Numbered from the stretch's first letter, positions 26,413 through 35,055 are shown. The stretch: 64,000 bases of DNA from Acidobacterium sp. (GCA_003166955.1 PMUI01000096.1:41297-105296), one strand, 5' to 3'. Program-made: numbers and translations. The notes: generated by a model from the letters alone, not told the origin.

Positions 26413-27117
26413 TCAGAAACTCTTCAGCAGCGACCCGGCCAGCAGGTTCCACCCATCGACCATCACAAAAAGCAAGATCTTCAGCGGCGTCGAGATCACC
26501 ACCGGCGGCAGCTGGAACATGCCGATCGAGGTCGTGATCGATGCCACCACCATGTCCACCAGCAGGAAGGGCAGAAACAGCACCGCGCCAATCTCAAATC
26601 CCGCCTTCAGCTCGCTCAGCATGTACGCCGGCACCACCACGCGCATCGGCACATCCTCGGGCTTCGCCGGGCGCGCGGTCATCGACGCCGAGACAAACAG
26701 CGCCAGATCCTTCTCCCGCGCGTAGCGCAGCATGTAGGTCTTTACCGGCTCCGATCCGCGATCGAGCGCGTCCCACCCCGAGATCTGCCCCGCCCGGAAC
26801 GGTTCCACCGCCTGCTGATCCACCTGGATCAGCACCGGCTGCATCAGGAACCAGGTCATCATCAGTCCCAGCCCCATCAGCACCTGATTCGACGGCGCGG
26901 TCTGTGTTCCCAGCGCCTGGCGCAGAAAGTGAAACACCACCAGCAGGCGCACCATCGGCGTCATCGACAGCAAAATTGCCGGCAGCAGCGTCAGCAGCGT
27001 CAGCGTGAAGACAATCGTCCACGGAATCGAATTCTCGTTGCCGATGTGCCCGGAGAGGTCGAGCCCCGGCAGCCCGCTCTGCGCCTTCGCCGCGGCCACC
27101 AGCAACAGCGGGATCAC
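26413..27117 (-). CDS. fliP: Flagellar export gate protein FliP
   Basis: 234 residues from GTG 27117, which overlaps the fliO stop (GTGA). Cleavable leader (VIPLLLVAAAKAQ), then the FliP core (LLSMTPMVRLLVVFHFLRQA, LGTQTAPSNQVLMGLGLMMT and FEIGAVLFLPFLLVDMVVAS). It forms the export pore with FliQ and FliR. The longer open frame upstream is the fliO gene read out of frame. Confidence 0.95.
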   Translation of the reverse strand: MIPLLLVAAAKAQSGLPGLDLSGHIGNENSIPWTIVFTLTLLTLLPAILLSMTPMVRLLVVFHFLRQALGTQTAPSNQVLMGLGLMMTWFLMQPVLIQVDQQAVEPFRAGQISGWDALDRGSEPVKTYMLRYAREKDLALFVSASMTARPAKPEDVPMRVVVPAYMLSELKAGFEIGAVLFLPFLLVDMVVASITTSIGMFQLPPVVISTPLKILLFVMVDGWNLLAGSLLKSF

Positions 27118-27395
27118 TGCGCGGGCTCCCGTCTGCGCCGACGGTGCGCCGGAACTTCCATGATGGGCGTGATCGTTTCGCTGCCCATCGCCAGCAGCAC
27201 GCTCTTGCCCCGGCAGTTCACCAGCACCAGCGACTTCTTCGGTCCCAGGTTCAGCCTGCCCTCCAGGCGAATCGGCATCTCGCCGGAGGTAGGCAGGCTC
27301 ATCAGCTTCCGCAGCCACAGCCCCATCCGCATCGTCCAGCTGTAGCGCGGCATCGGCGTGCTGCCATCGAAGACCGGATTCAGTACCATTCCCAT
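27114..27395 (-). CDS. fliO: FliO-like flagellar export protein lacking a membrane anchor
   Basis: 93 residues from ATG 27395 (AGAGGGACGAGA upstream). The segment RLNLGPKKSLVLVNCRGKSV and LLAMGSETITPI matches the cytosolic part of FliO, which helps FliP assemble. The usual N-terminal transmembrane helix is not seen; the N-terminus is short and amphipathic (RYSWTMRMGLWLRKLMSLP). Position between fliN and fliP is the standard one. Confidence 0.78.
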   Translation of the reverse strand: MGMVLNPVFDGSTPMPRYSWTMRMGLWLRKLMSLPTSGEMPIRLEGRLNLGPKKSLVLVNCRGKSVLLAMGSETITPIMEVPAHRRRRREPAQ

Positions 27396-27472
27396 TCTCG
27401 TCCCTCTCCGCCGTCCCTGTTCAGCCGGCCCCGCGATCTCCAGACCCTGCTTCACGTTCCCTCGCCTCCGCT

Positions 27473-27913
27473 CTATGCCAGCCGCGTAATCCGCACCGCC
27501 AGCTGCTGGTCCAGAACTTCGAACTCCGACCACAGCAGCAGCGCCCCTCCACACAGCACCGGCACATCCTGCGTGTGCTCCTGCACCGTCTCCACCACCG
27601 TGCCCTTTTCCATCGAGAGCAGATCCTGGACTCGAAAGGAGTGGACCCGCAGCAGCACATCCACCTGCATCGGCAGCCGGTCCAGACGCCCGTCTCCCTC
27701 TTCTTCCTCCGGCTGCGTTTCTTCTTCCGCGGTCTCGCGGACCGCCAACGCCTGGGTTCCGGCCGCGGCTGCTGTCCCCGGCCGCACCGCCATTCCGTTC
27801 GCGGCTGGCGGCGCTGCTGCCACAGCAGGAGCCTGAGCCCCCGCCACGGCCCCCGCCCCTGCCGCTGCCGCAGCCTGATTTGCCGTTCCGTTGTTTTCCG
27901 CTGTAGGGGCCAT
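27473..27913 (-). CDS. fliN: Flagellar motor switch protein FliN
   Basis: 146 residues. An Ala-rich low-complexity N-terminus of about 70 residues precedes a typical C-terminal SpoA domain (RLDRLPMQVDVLLRVHSFRV, QDLLSMEKGTVVETVQEHT). It begins the fliN-fliO-fliP-fliQ-fliR export run. This is one of two FliN-type genes in the cluster; the other, at 19429-20190, sits after fliM. Confidence 0.88.
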   Translation of the reverse strand: MAPTAENNGTANQAAAAAGAGAVAGAQAPAVAAAPPAANGMAVRPGTAAAAGTQALAVRETAEEETQPEEEEGDGRLDRLPMQVDVLLRVHSFRVQDLLSMEKGTVVETVQEHTQDVPVLCGGALLLWSEFEVLDQQLAVRITRLA

Positions 27914-28066
27914 CGCACCTGCCCGCGGTGCGTTTCGATGACCCAGATCAAGACACCAGGATTAGAGAATTCTCATGGGCCGCCCTCCGGCCCCGACTCT
28001 CCGCCATTGACCTCAGAGAATCTGCAGCTTACGGCCCAGCTCAGGACCGAGCCGCGCCTCCAGCCG

Positions 28067-29527
28067 TTACCGAAGGTCGCTCCTCAGCATGAACCAGAAC
28101 GTCGCGCCCTTCTCCACTGCGCCCTCCGCCCAGATCCGCCCGCCGTGCCGCGCCAGAATCCGCTCCACCGTCGCCAGACCAATCCCCGTGCCCGGAAACT
28201 CGCTCCGGCTGTGCAGCCGACGAAACGGCTGGAACAACTGATCGTTCAGCTTCGGATCGAAACCCGCCCCATCGTCCCTGACGTAATACACCGACTCTCC
28301 ACGCCGGTTGATCGCCCCGAACTCGATGCACGCCCCAGCATGGTGTGACGTGTACTTCCACGCATTGCGGATCAGATTGTCCAGCGCCACCCGGATCAGC
28401 CCTTCATCCGCCTCGACCGGCGGCAACTGCGCGATCATGAACTCCACCCGCCGCTCCGGCTCGCCTCGCTTCAGATCCTCCGCGATCTGCGTCACGATCC
28501 CCGTCAGGTCCACCCGCTTCTTCTTCAGCGCCGCCGTATTCGCCCGCGATAAATTCAGCAGGTCGTCGATCAGCGACGCCATGTTCCGCGTAGCCAGCCT
28601 CAGTTGCCCCAGAATCTCGGCGCGATCCCCCTCCTTCTTCTCGCGCTCCAAGCTCTCGAGGATGTACGCCATCCCCTGCACCGCATCGAGAGGTCCCCGC
28701 AAATCGTGCGCCACCGTATACGAGAAGGCCTCCAGCTCCCGGTTCGCCACCCGCAGCGCGGCTGTGCGTTCCTCCACCCGCGCCTCCAGCTGCTCCCGCC
28801 CCCGGTTCAGCGCCGTGTCCCGTTCCTGGATTTGCGCCAGCATCTCGTTGAAGGCTTCCACCAGCACCGAGATCTCGTCGTTGTCCGGATGCTCGGCCGC
28901 CCGCACCGAGTAATCCCGCTCCCGCGAAACCCTCCGCGCGGTTTCCGCCAGCGCCACCACCGGTTGCGCTACCAGCTTCCGCGCCGTCCCGCTGATCAGC
29001 ACCCCCGCCGCCATGCAGATCAACAGCACCCCGCCCGCAATCAACAGATACTGCCGCGCCCGCTGTCCGGTCTCATTCAGCTCGGCCGCGATGTACACCG
29101 TTCCCGTCTGCTTTCCCTCGAACACGATCCGATGCGCCAGCAGCACGTGCGTTCCGTTCACCCAGGCCTGGTCGTCTTTCCCCGCGTCCATGGCCATCGC
29201 CGCGGGCACCGGCAGGTTCGCCGCGCGCTGATACGAAGCGAACGTCGATCCGTCATTCGTCACCAGCGTCGCCGACCCAACATCCGGCGAACTCCGCAGC
29301 GCCTGAAGGGTGGTCGCCGCACTCTGCTGGTCGTCGAAAAGTAGTGCAGATACGCTATTAGCTCCAACAATTTGCGCCGATGTTATCAAGTTTCGGATGA
29401 GGTTTTGCCGGAACGATACCAAATCGTAGAAAAAGAACGCTATCACCGCCAGCACCAGCACCGTGGCGCTCACCACCACATTCATCCACATCAGCTTCGC
29501 CGAGATCGACCGGGAGCCTGGCTTCAT
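28067..29527 (-). CDS. Membrane sensor histidine kinase with CHASE8-like sensor
   Basis: 486 residues. Transmembrane helix at about 15-34, a periplasmic CHASE8-like domain (about 35-155; ANSVSALLFDDQQSAATTLQ), second helix about 161-180, HAMP (about 181-235), a short coiled coil, then HisKA with His274 in FSYTVAHDLRGPL and an HATPase domain (N box RVALDNLIRNAWKYT, G1 DDGAGFD, G2 GTGIGLA). It overlaps the yfiR-like gene start-stop by 4 bp, so its sensor is probably controlled by that periplasmic protein. Lies upstream of the flagellar operon in the same direction. Confidence 0.9.
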   Translation of the reverse strand: MKPGSRSISAKLMWMNVVVSATVLVLAVIAFFFYDLVSFRQNLIRNLITSAQIVGANSVSALLFDDQQSAATTLQALRSSPDVGSATLVTNDGSTFASYQRAANLPVPAAMAMDAGKDDQAWVNGTHVLLAHRIVFEGKQTGTVYIAAELNETGQRARQYLLIAGGVLLICMAAGVLISGTARKLVAQPVVALAETARRVSRERDYSVRAAEHPDNDEISVLVEAFNEMLAQIQERDTALNRGREQLEARVEERTAALRVANRELEAFSYTVAHDLRGPLDAVQGMAYILESLEREKKEGDRAEILGQLRLATRNMASLIDDLLNLSRANTAALKKKRVDLTGIVTQIAEDLKRGEPERRVEFMIAQLPPVEADEGLIRVALDNLIRNAWKYTSHHAGACIEFGAINRRGESVYYVRDDGAGFDPKLNDQLFQPFRRLHSRSEFPGTGIGLATVERILARHGGRIWAEGAVEKGATFWFMLRSDLR

Positions 29528-30114
29528 CGCCCCCCTCCCGTCCCTGGCTTACCTGTAACCGTGACTGCTACCTTGAGCAGCTCCGAGCTCAGCACCACCC
29601 GATGGCGATTCACTGCCTCCAGATTCACCGAGAATCGAACATGATCCTCGACCAGCACAAACTGGATCATGCCCCCGCGCGCCAGAAAATCCGCCGAATC
29701 CCCCACCGTCAAAATCGGTTTCCCCTCGGCAGCCTCCAGAAAACTATCCTCCTGCCCGTGCGCGGTCGAGCTCACAAACAGAATCGAACAGGCTCCCACT
29801 CCCTCCGGCCGGTCCAGGTTCCGTTCCTCGATCGGTCGCCCGTTGATCTGCTCCCCGTCCACCAGCTTGCCGATCGTTTGCCCAAGCGGATCCTGCCCCG
29901 CTACGCAAACCAGCATCGGGCCGAGCCCCCGGCTCTCCGGCCAGCGAACGAATTTCCCAAAGTTGTAGAGATACGCCGCCTGCACATCGTCCCGCGATGG
30001 TTTCTGCGCCGGCGCCCACCGCGGCAGAAAGGACAAAAGTGCCACCCACGCGGCCAGCAGCACCTGCGCCCGGCCACGCCAGCCTTGCCTTTGCCTGTGG
30101 GGCTTCACCACCAT
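29524..30114 (-). CDS. YfiR-family periplasmic protein
   Basis: 196 residues with a signal peptide (hydrophobic 17-32, cleavage after WAPAQ). The family core AAYLYNFGKFVRWPE, DPLGQTIGKLVDGEQINGRP, FVSSTAHGQEDSFLEAAEGK, ILTVGDSADFLARGGMIQFV is clear (DUF4154/YfiR). In Pseudomonas YfiR inhibits the CHASE8-bearing diguanylate cyclase YfiN; here the coupled partner is a histidine kinase with a similar sensor. Confidence 0.88.
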   Translation of the reverse strand: MVVKPHRQRQGWRGRAQVLLAAWVALLSFLPRWAPAQKPSRDDVQAAYLYNFGKFVRWPESRGLGPMLVCVAGQDPLGQTIGKLVDGEQINGRPIEERNLDRPEGVGACSILFVSSTAHGQEDSFLEAAEGKPILTVGDSADFLARGGMIQFVLVEDHVRFSVNLEAVNRHRVVLSSELLKVAVTVTGKPGTGGGR

Positions 30115-30390
30115 GTCAACTGTGCCGTCCGCCTTACCTCGACCACTCTACCGCACTCCGGCTACGCACTCGGGCCCTTCCCGAACAGAACTCCAGCGCG
30201 CCGTCTTTGAATCAATATGGACCGCGCAGGCCCGTCGCGGGTGCCAGGAAGAAAGCGCCAGCAGGCTCTCGTCGACGCGCCGGACAAGGCGGGACGGACC
30301 GCGGCGCCGTCGTGAGATGCCCGGCTCGGGCCACGCAGTTGTCTCCAGCAACCTCACCGTCTCACCTGAATCTGTAACAGCCTTCGGTGC

Positions 30391-30771
30391 TTATGCCGCG
30401 CCGTCCGGCTCGATCGCGAGCTTAGCGAACTCCGCCAGCGTGGCCACCAGCTTCGCCGGCTCGCCCTTTCTCACGAAAGCCTGCACGTGCGGCGCAATGT
30501 CCGCCGGCAGGTCGTACACGTCTGACAGCAGGATGATCGGCGCATTCGGATACCTTGCCCTCGTTGCCTCCGCCGCCTCCACCGCGGTCAACTTTCCCGT
30601 CAGCCGGTAATCCAGCACCACCACATCCACCCTGGCCTCCGGATAATCGATCCCGTCGCTCCTCACCAGCGCCGGCAAGGCTTCATACCCTGCCTGAGTG
30701 ATGATCCACCCATAGATCCGCAGATGGCTCGGATCGTCATCGATGATCAACACGCTGGCCCTGCCGTCCAC
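30391..30771 (-). CDS. Single-domain response regulator
   Basis: 126 residues from GTG 30771 with GGAG 5 nt upstream. Receiver domain with acidic pocket DDD at 11-13, Asp54 in VVLDYRLTGK and Lys in FVRKGEP. No output domain. It could serve the YfiR-linked kinase, 276 bp away, but they are not overlapping. The spacer 30115-30390 shows no gene. Confidence 0.8.
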   Translation of the reverse strand: MDGRASVLIIDDDPSHLRIYGWIITQAGYEALPALVRSDGIDYPEARVDVVVLDYRLTGKLTAVEAAEATRARYPNAPIILLSDVYDLPADIAPHVQAFVRKGEPAKLVATLAEFAKLAIEPDGAA

Positions 30772-31154
30772 GCAATCTCCACCCGGGAATCAGAGACTCA
30801 CGCGCTCCGCTGGCGCACAAAACCGCCCGGTCCTGACGCAGTGATTCCTGGGAATATTCCCGGTCATCCTACTTCGCCCCCAACCCGAAACACAATGGCT
30901 AAAACGCAGCATCGCGTCTTCGGCGCAATCTGGCTTCCTTCGCAAAGTTGCTGCGCGCCATTCCCCAGCATCAGGGCGAGCGCGAGTGAACCCCACCGCG
31001 CTGCTGACCTCGAGCGCACAGTCCCGGAGCGCGAACCTGACCCCGCAATTTTTCGCGCCGAAGAGAGTAAACTTCTCTCTCCCACGTGCATCCGGAAAAT
31101 CGGGTTTCAGACCACTGCTACTCCGGACTCTGCACGAGGCGCAGGAGGTGCGGT
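30772..31154. other. Divergent intergenic region
   Basis: 383 bases between a response regulator (minus) and a sugar-binding protein gene (plus). No gene is supported. It holds the palindrome described at 30850-30861 and the strong ribosome site GCAGGAGGTG before 31155; no clear -35/-10 pair was found. Confidence 0.6.
30850..30861. promoter_or_regulatory. Perfect palindrome GGGAATATTCCC, operator candidate
   Basis: A 12-bp perfect palindrome in a G+C-rich divergent spacer. A dimeric repressor site is possible, but no regulator gene is nearby and only one copy was seen. Confidence 0.35.
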
Positions 31155-32150
31155 ATGAAGTTGGCCAACCGATTCGCTCTCTTTCTCGCGGCGTCAGCCT
31201 GTGCGGCAGTCATGGCCGGATGCAACCGGCACAGCAGCGCCGAGCACTTCTACCTCGTCGCCGCCAACACCAAGCTTACGTACTGGCAATCCGCCGCCGC
31301 AGGGCTCGACAAAATCTCCAAAGATTGGGACATCCACGCCGACATGCGCGGCCCAGGCACCTTCGATCCCCAGGACGAAGTCGAGGAGTTCCGCTCCGTC
31401 GTCGCCCTCAAGCCTGCCGGCATCCTCGTCTCCGTCGCCGATGCCAAACTGATGCAGCCCGAGATCGACGCCGCCATCAACGCCGGCATTCCCGTCATCA
31501 CCGTCGACTCCGACGCCCCCAACAGCAAGCGCCTCTACTTCATCGGCACTAATAATCGCCAGGCCGGCCGCCTCGGCGGCAAAGCGCTCGTCGACAAATT
31601 GGGCGGCAAGGGCAACGTCGTCTTCTTCACCAATCCCGGCCAGCCCAACCTCGATGAGCGCCTCGACGGCTATAAAGACATCCTTGCTGGCTCACCCGGA
31701 ATTCACATCAAGGAAGTCGTCGATATCAAGGGTCAAAGCACCGCGGCCTTCGACTACGCAGAACACGCCCTGCCCCTCACCGGCAAGGATCGCGTCGACG
31801 CCTTCGTCTGTCTCGAAGCCTCTTCCGGCAAGGAAGTCGGCGAGGTCCTCAAGCGCGGCAACACCAAAGACCGCGTCGTCGTCGCCATGGACGTCGACAA
31901 AGACACCCTCAGCCTCGTCAAGGACGGAACCATCGCCGCCACCATCGCGCAAAAGCCCTTCACCATGGCCTACGTCGGCGTCAAGATGCTCGACGACCTG
32001 CACCACTATCCGCTCGCCTCGCTCACCAAAGACTACGAGGTCGACCCCTTCGCGCCCATCCCCGCCTTCATCGACACTGGCTCGGCGCTCGTCAACGCGA
32101 GCAACGTCGATCAGTTCATCCAGGCCCAGCAGGGCGCTCCAGCCCAGTAG
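31155..32150 (+). CDS. Sugar-binding periplasmic lipoprotein (type 1, ribose-binding-like)
   Basis: 331 residues from ATG 31155 after GCAGGAGGTG. Lipoprotein leader with lipobox VMAGC. The mature part is a periplasmic-binding-protein type 1 fold: VAANTKLTYWQSAAAGLDKI, LKPAGILVSVADAKLMQPEI, AAINAGIPVITVDSDAPNSK, NNRQAGRLGGKALVDKLGGK and VVAMDVDKDTLSLVKDGTIA. It would deliver a sugar to an ABC importer, yet no permease or ATPase gene adjoins it, so the transporter lies elsewhere or the protein is a sensor. Confidence 0.88.
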   Translation: MKLANRFALFLAASACAAVMAGCNRHSSAEHFYLVAANTKLTYWQSAAAGLDKISKDWDIHADMRGPGTFDPQDEVEEFRSVVALKPAGILVSVADAKLMQPEIDAAINAGIPVITVDSDAPNSKRLYFIGTNNRQAGRLGGKALVDKLGGKGNVVFFTNPGQPNLDERLDGYKDILAGSPGIHIKEVVDIKGQSTAAFDYAEHALPLTGKDRVDAFVCLEASSGKEVGEVLKRGNTKDRVVVAMDVDKDTLSLVKDGTIAATIAQKPFTMAYVGVKMLDDLHHYPLASLTKDYEVDPFAPIPAFIDTGSALVNASNVDQFIQAQQGAPAQ

Positions 32151-32375
32151 CTCCGGGCACCAGGCTCCGCCTATTAACTGACTAGTTAACATACACGCCT
32201 TCGCCCAACCTCCGCCCGAGTCGATTCAACCACCTGCGGAGGGCTTGCCCCCCCTTTCGAGCCTGCCCAAGGCAGCCTAAGCGAAGTCATGCCGTCATAC
32301 GTTCTCGTGGCCGACATGAAAGTCGCGAAAGAAGCGCATGGGACAAAGGCAGGAGCTGTTTTCCAGCCGAAAAAA

Positions 32376-32409
32376 GCTTCCAGCTTCCTGCTTCTGGCTT
32401 CCCGCTGAT
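32376..32409 (-). repeat. Heptad repeat cassette, GGAAGCA type
   Basis: Minus strand reads ATCAGCGGGAAGCC then AGAAGCAGGAAGC, about four degenerate 7-nt units. A close relative follows the radical SAM gene at 33986-34023. Confidence 0.7.
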
Positions 32410-32539
32410 TCTTGTCAAGCTTTTGTGGAAAAGTCCAAAGTAATGACGATTGACTTAGAGCGACTTACACGCCAAAACCACAAAAGATATTTGGCAGGTT
32501 AATTCTCTCAACCTGATATTCTGAACTTATAGAGTAAAG

Positions 32540-32579
32540 AAAGAAAAAAGCTCCGCCCTCGGCGGGGCTTTTTCTTTTG
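32540..32579 (+). terminator. Terminator-like hairpin directly before a ribosome site
   Basis: Near-perfect inverted repeat: A-rich left flank, GCTCCGCC, loop CTC, GGCGGGGC, then TTTTTCTTTT. GGAGG follows at once and ATG 32587 is 8 nt further on. It could end upstream transcription or act as an attenuator of the gene at 32587. Confidence 0.65.
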
Positions 32580-32586
32580 GAGGGTC

Positions 32587-33201
32587 ATGATGCAGCAGGA
32601 CGAAAGACAGCAGGCGAATTTCGAGGGCGAGCAGAGCAACCGCGGCGGGGCTGCGCCGGAGAACCGGCGATGCCAGTACATCAAAGCCGATGGGAAGGGG
32701 TGCCAGGACTGGGCCGTTCGCGGCCAGGAGTTGTGTTACCGGCACGGCGTCTTCCTGCGCGCCGGGCGGGGAATCGATGTGCCGCTGCTCGAGGACGAGT
32801 CCTCCATCGTGCTGGTGCTGTCCGAAACGCTGCGCGCTGTGGCCCACGGGACCATCGCGCTGAAGAGCGGAAGCCTGCTGCTGGAGGGCTGCCGCCTCGC
32901 CCACACCATGCAGATGGAGAGGGTTAGGGCGGCGAACGCCGAACGCAGCCGCAGGCGGACAGCTGTCCGCGAAGAGGAGATTGGTGAGGAGAAACAGGAG
33001 ACAGAAGACAGGAGAACGGAGGCGGAAGCCAGGAGCACGGAGTCTGGAGCTGAGCCCTGCGCTCTGAGCTCTGAGACCTGTGGAGAGACGACGGACAGGT
33101 TCGACCCGCGCTACGAAGAGACCCGGGAGGGGGTCCTCGCCGCACAGGCTGAGCAGTTGGATGAACGAATGGAGGAGGAGCTCGCGGTTGGGGTGCGGTG
33201 A
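32587..33201 (+). CDS. Hypothetical protein with a Cys/His zinc-like motif
   Basis: 204 residues; ATG 32587 follows GGAGGGTC. An N-terminal motif RCQYIKADGKGCQDWAVRG then QELCYRHG places three Cys and one His as in a small zinc-binding site seen in acidobacterial hypothetical proteins. Residues about 60-120 are helical; the C-terminal 90 residues are Glu/Arg-rich and probably disordered. Function unknown. Expression may depend on reading through the hairpin just upstream. Confidence 0.7.
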   Translation: MMQQDERQQANFEGEQSNRGGAAPENRRCQYIKADGKGCQDWAVRGQELCYRHGVFLRAGRGIDVPLLEDESSIVLVLSETLRAVAHGTIALKSGSLLLEGCRLAHTMQMERVRAANAERSRRRTAVREEEIGEEKQETEDRRTEAEARSTESGAEPCALSSETCGETTDRFDPRYEETREGVLAAQAEQLDERMEEELAVGVR

Positions 33202-33325
33202 GGCGTCATAGTCGCCGAATGCCCCGAACTTCCGGAAAGCCGGTCACACACCCCTGTCGGGGGATTGACCAAAGCAAACACACCGTCGAATCTCGTCGTG
33301 ATGCGCTGGAGGCGGTTAGAACACG

Positions 33326-33670
33326 ATGTTCCATGATTCTGGCTTGTTTTTCATCCTTCTTTTTTTTCATAACGGGATTGCGCTCTTTGCGGGGGCTGGT
33401 GCGCTTTGGCTAAACCTACGATGGATGAGTAGGCATGATGTTGACTGGCGAATGAGATGTAGTTGGGCGGCCCTCCTCATTTTCGCTGCTGCAGCTCTTG
33501 TCCAGGCATGGCCATGGCGTCGCATGCCCGAGAGCTTTGCCGTTCTGGAGCTAGCGTCTTTCATCCTTTGCGTCGTGCTTTGCTCAATCGGAAAGGGAGC
33601 CGGTCGCATGCTCGTTGGGGTCGCTTCAGCCGCGTTCGCGTGGCTATGGCGAACAGCACTCCATCGGTGA
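33326..33670 (+). CDS. Small multi-span membrane protein, unknown
   Basis: 114 residues with four hydrophobic segments (FFILLFFHNGIALFAGAGAL, WAALLIFAAAALVQAW, FAVLELASFILCVVLCSIG, MLVGVASAAFAWLW). ATG 33326 has GGAGG 13 nt upstream, rather far. No family recognised and no operon partner. Membrane-like composition and a ribosome site favour a real gene, but this is not certain. Confidence 0.5.
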   Translation: MFHDSGLFFILLFFHNGIALFAGAGALWLNLRWMSRHDVDWRMRCSWAALLIFAAAALVQAWPWRRMPESFAVLELASFILCVVLCSIGKGAGRMLVGVASAAFAWLWRTALHR

Positions 33671-33735
33671 ACTCGCTATTCGTACTGCCATAGCAAATGG
33701 TTTTGGGTCGGGACGCTGCCGTAATGTCGGCGATA

Positions 33736-33813
33736 CGGAAGTTTCGAACTACGATGTGGGGAAAAGCAACCGCAGGTTCTTCCGCCGCGCGATGCGCGAC
33801 CTCAGAATGACAG
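33736..33813 (+). repeat. About 80-bp dispersed repeat, copy 1
   Basis: Begins CGGAAGTTTCGAACT and ends CTCAGAATGACAGC, with the core AACCGCAGGTTCTTCCGCC. A copy in opposite orientation lies at 63525-63606; the two align over their whole length with about three quarters of positions alike by eye. Confidence 0.8.
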
Positions 33814-33985
33814 CACGGGTGAGGGGTCGGATGACCTTCGGGTTTGGGGCCGTGAGGTCTGGTTCGTCGGCAACACAGAACCTTCACCGTTTAGGGATGC
33901 AACCGCTCCGTCCCGACGATTGTGCCATGCCATCAAGCCCACAGCAGAGACGCCTTTCCCAAACGTCCTCTGCGGGATTAGCGGA

Positions 33986-34023
33986 GCCTTCTGGCTTCCT
34001 GCTTCCTGCTTCCTGCTTCCGGC
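33986..34023 (-). repeat. Heptad repeat cassette after the radical SAM stop
   Basis: On the minus strand GGAAGCA is repeated three times and degenerates into GGAAGCC and AGAAGGC. It starts about 4 nt after the radical SAM stop codon. Confidence 0.8.
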
Positions 34024-34026
34024 TGA

Positions 34027-35055
34027 TCACTCCTGGAGAATATTGAACGGCGACTGAACCGGCTGCGTCGGCGGCCGCTGGAAGCTGTCGCGCAGATTCC
34101 TCCAGCTTTTGCCCAGACGATCCGACGCCAGGAACAGGTGTCCCGCCGTCAGTCCACCAACCACGCGGTGATGCCCCACAGCCGCCAGCACCATCGACGC
34201 AACGCATCCGCACTGCGCGCAATCCGGATCGCCGCCGAACTGGCACGGTGTAACCTGTGTCGTTAAATCAGCAGAGATCGTTTTGGTCGTCCGCGCGAAA
34301 ATGCACTCCTCCGGGCTGCTCGGCGGAGCTTCAAATTCATCCAGCAGCACCTCCGGCATTTCAAGGATCGGGTAATTCACCCGAAGACGCCGCAGCTCTT
34401 TGATCACGGCCGCGCGTTGTGCCGACGTCAGGATCTCCACGTCAGTTGCGCCACGTTGCGGGGTGAAAATGCTGAACCACACCCTCTCGATCTCCGGACG
34501 CGCGCTCCAAAAGCGCAAGAATTCGTCAAGATAGCCAGGCCGTTCCGCAATTTGCGAAGTAATCGTGCTGTGAATCGTGACGCGGGCGCCCTGAATGCTC
34601 TTCAGAATCCGCTCGTACGTTGCCGGCTTGCGCCGCGCGTCGTGTTCTGGCTGCAGGCCGTCAATCGAAACCACCACGTTCAGCTTGCCGTATCCCTTCC
34701 ACGCCGGCGGAATGGTCCTGAACGCGCTCGTCACCACCTGCGCATAAATGCCCCGAGCTTCAATCTGCGGCAGCAGCACCTCCAGCTCGCGATACCGCAC
34801 CAGCGGATCGCCTCCCACCAGCGAAACATGCAGCGGCTTGTGTTCGTCGATCAGCGCCAGCACCCTCGCCACCAGCTCGTCGCCCTTGTAATCCGACAGC
34901 TGACGCAGTTCCGTTCCGCCGCCCAGGTGCGCGGCGTCGAACGCATAGCACCCCGGACACCGCAGCGGGCACTCCTTCGTGATCTCGATTGAAAGCGACG
35001 GTGCGCGCCCGCCCAGAATCCTGGCCCAGGCTTGCAATACCTCAGACTTCTTCAT
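34027..35055 (-). CDS. Radical SAM protein with SPASM-like C-terminus
   Basis: 342 residues; GGAGAG precedes ATG 35055. The 4Fe-4S/SAM motif is ECPLRCPGCYAFD (CxxxCxxC), followed by SLVGGDPLVRYRELEVLL and VVSIDGLQPEHDARR typical of the radical SAM barrel. A C-terminal cysteine group (EECIF, TPCQFGGDPDCAQCGC) suggests an additional cluster. The substrate is unknown; family members modify peptides, cofactors or lipids. It stands alone between unrelated genes. Confidence 0.85.
   Translation of the reverse strand: MKKSEVLQAWARILGGRAPSLSIEITKECPLRCPGCYAFDAAHLGGGTELRQLSDYKGDELVARVLALIDEHKPLHVSLVGGDPLVRYRELEVLLPQIEARGIYAQVVTSAFRTIPPAWKGYGKLNVVVSIDGLQPEHDARRKPATYERILKSIQGARVTIHSTITSQIAERPGYLDEFLRFWSARPEIERVWFSIFTPQRGATDVEILTSAQRAAVIKELRRLRVNYPILEMPEVLLDEFEAPPSSPEECIFARTTKTISADLTTQVTPCQFGGDPDCAQCGCVASMVLAAVGHHRVVGGLTAGHLFLASDRLGKSWRNLRDSFQRPPTQPVQSPFNILQE

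Larger units (their letters stand above)
32151..32586. other. A+T-richer intergenic region
   Basis: 436 bases with no gene. It holds a GGAAGCA-type repeat (32376-32409), an A+T-rich stretch with the inverted repeat CAGGTT-N9-AACCTG (32496-32516), and the terminator-like hairpin before the gene at 32587. Confidence 0.6.
33671..34026. other. Repeat-rich intergenic region
   Basis: 356 bases without a supported gene. It contains an about 80-bp dispersed repeat (33736-33813) and a GGAAGCA heptad cassette next to the radical SAM stop (33986-34023). Confidence 0.6.

Noticed and set aside
33561..33887. 108-codon minus-strand frame over the small membrane protein and dispersed repeat
   Set aside because: It runs through a repeat element and has no membrane or domain features; the plus-strand membrane protein is more plausible.
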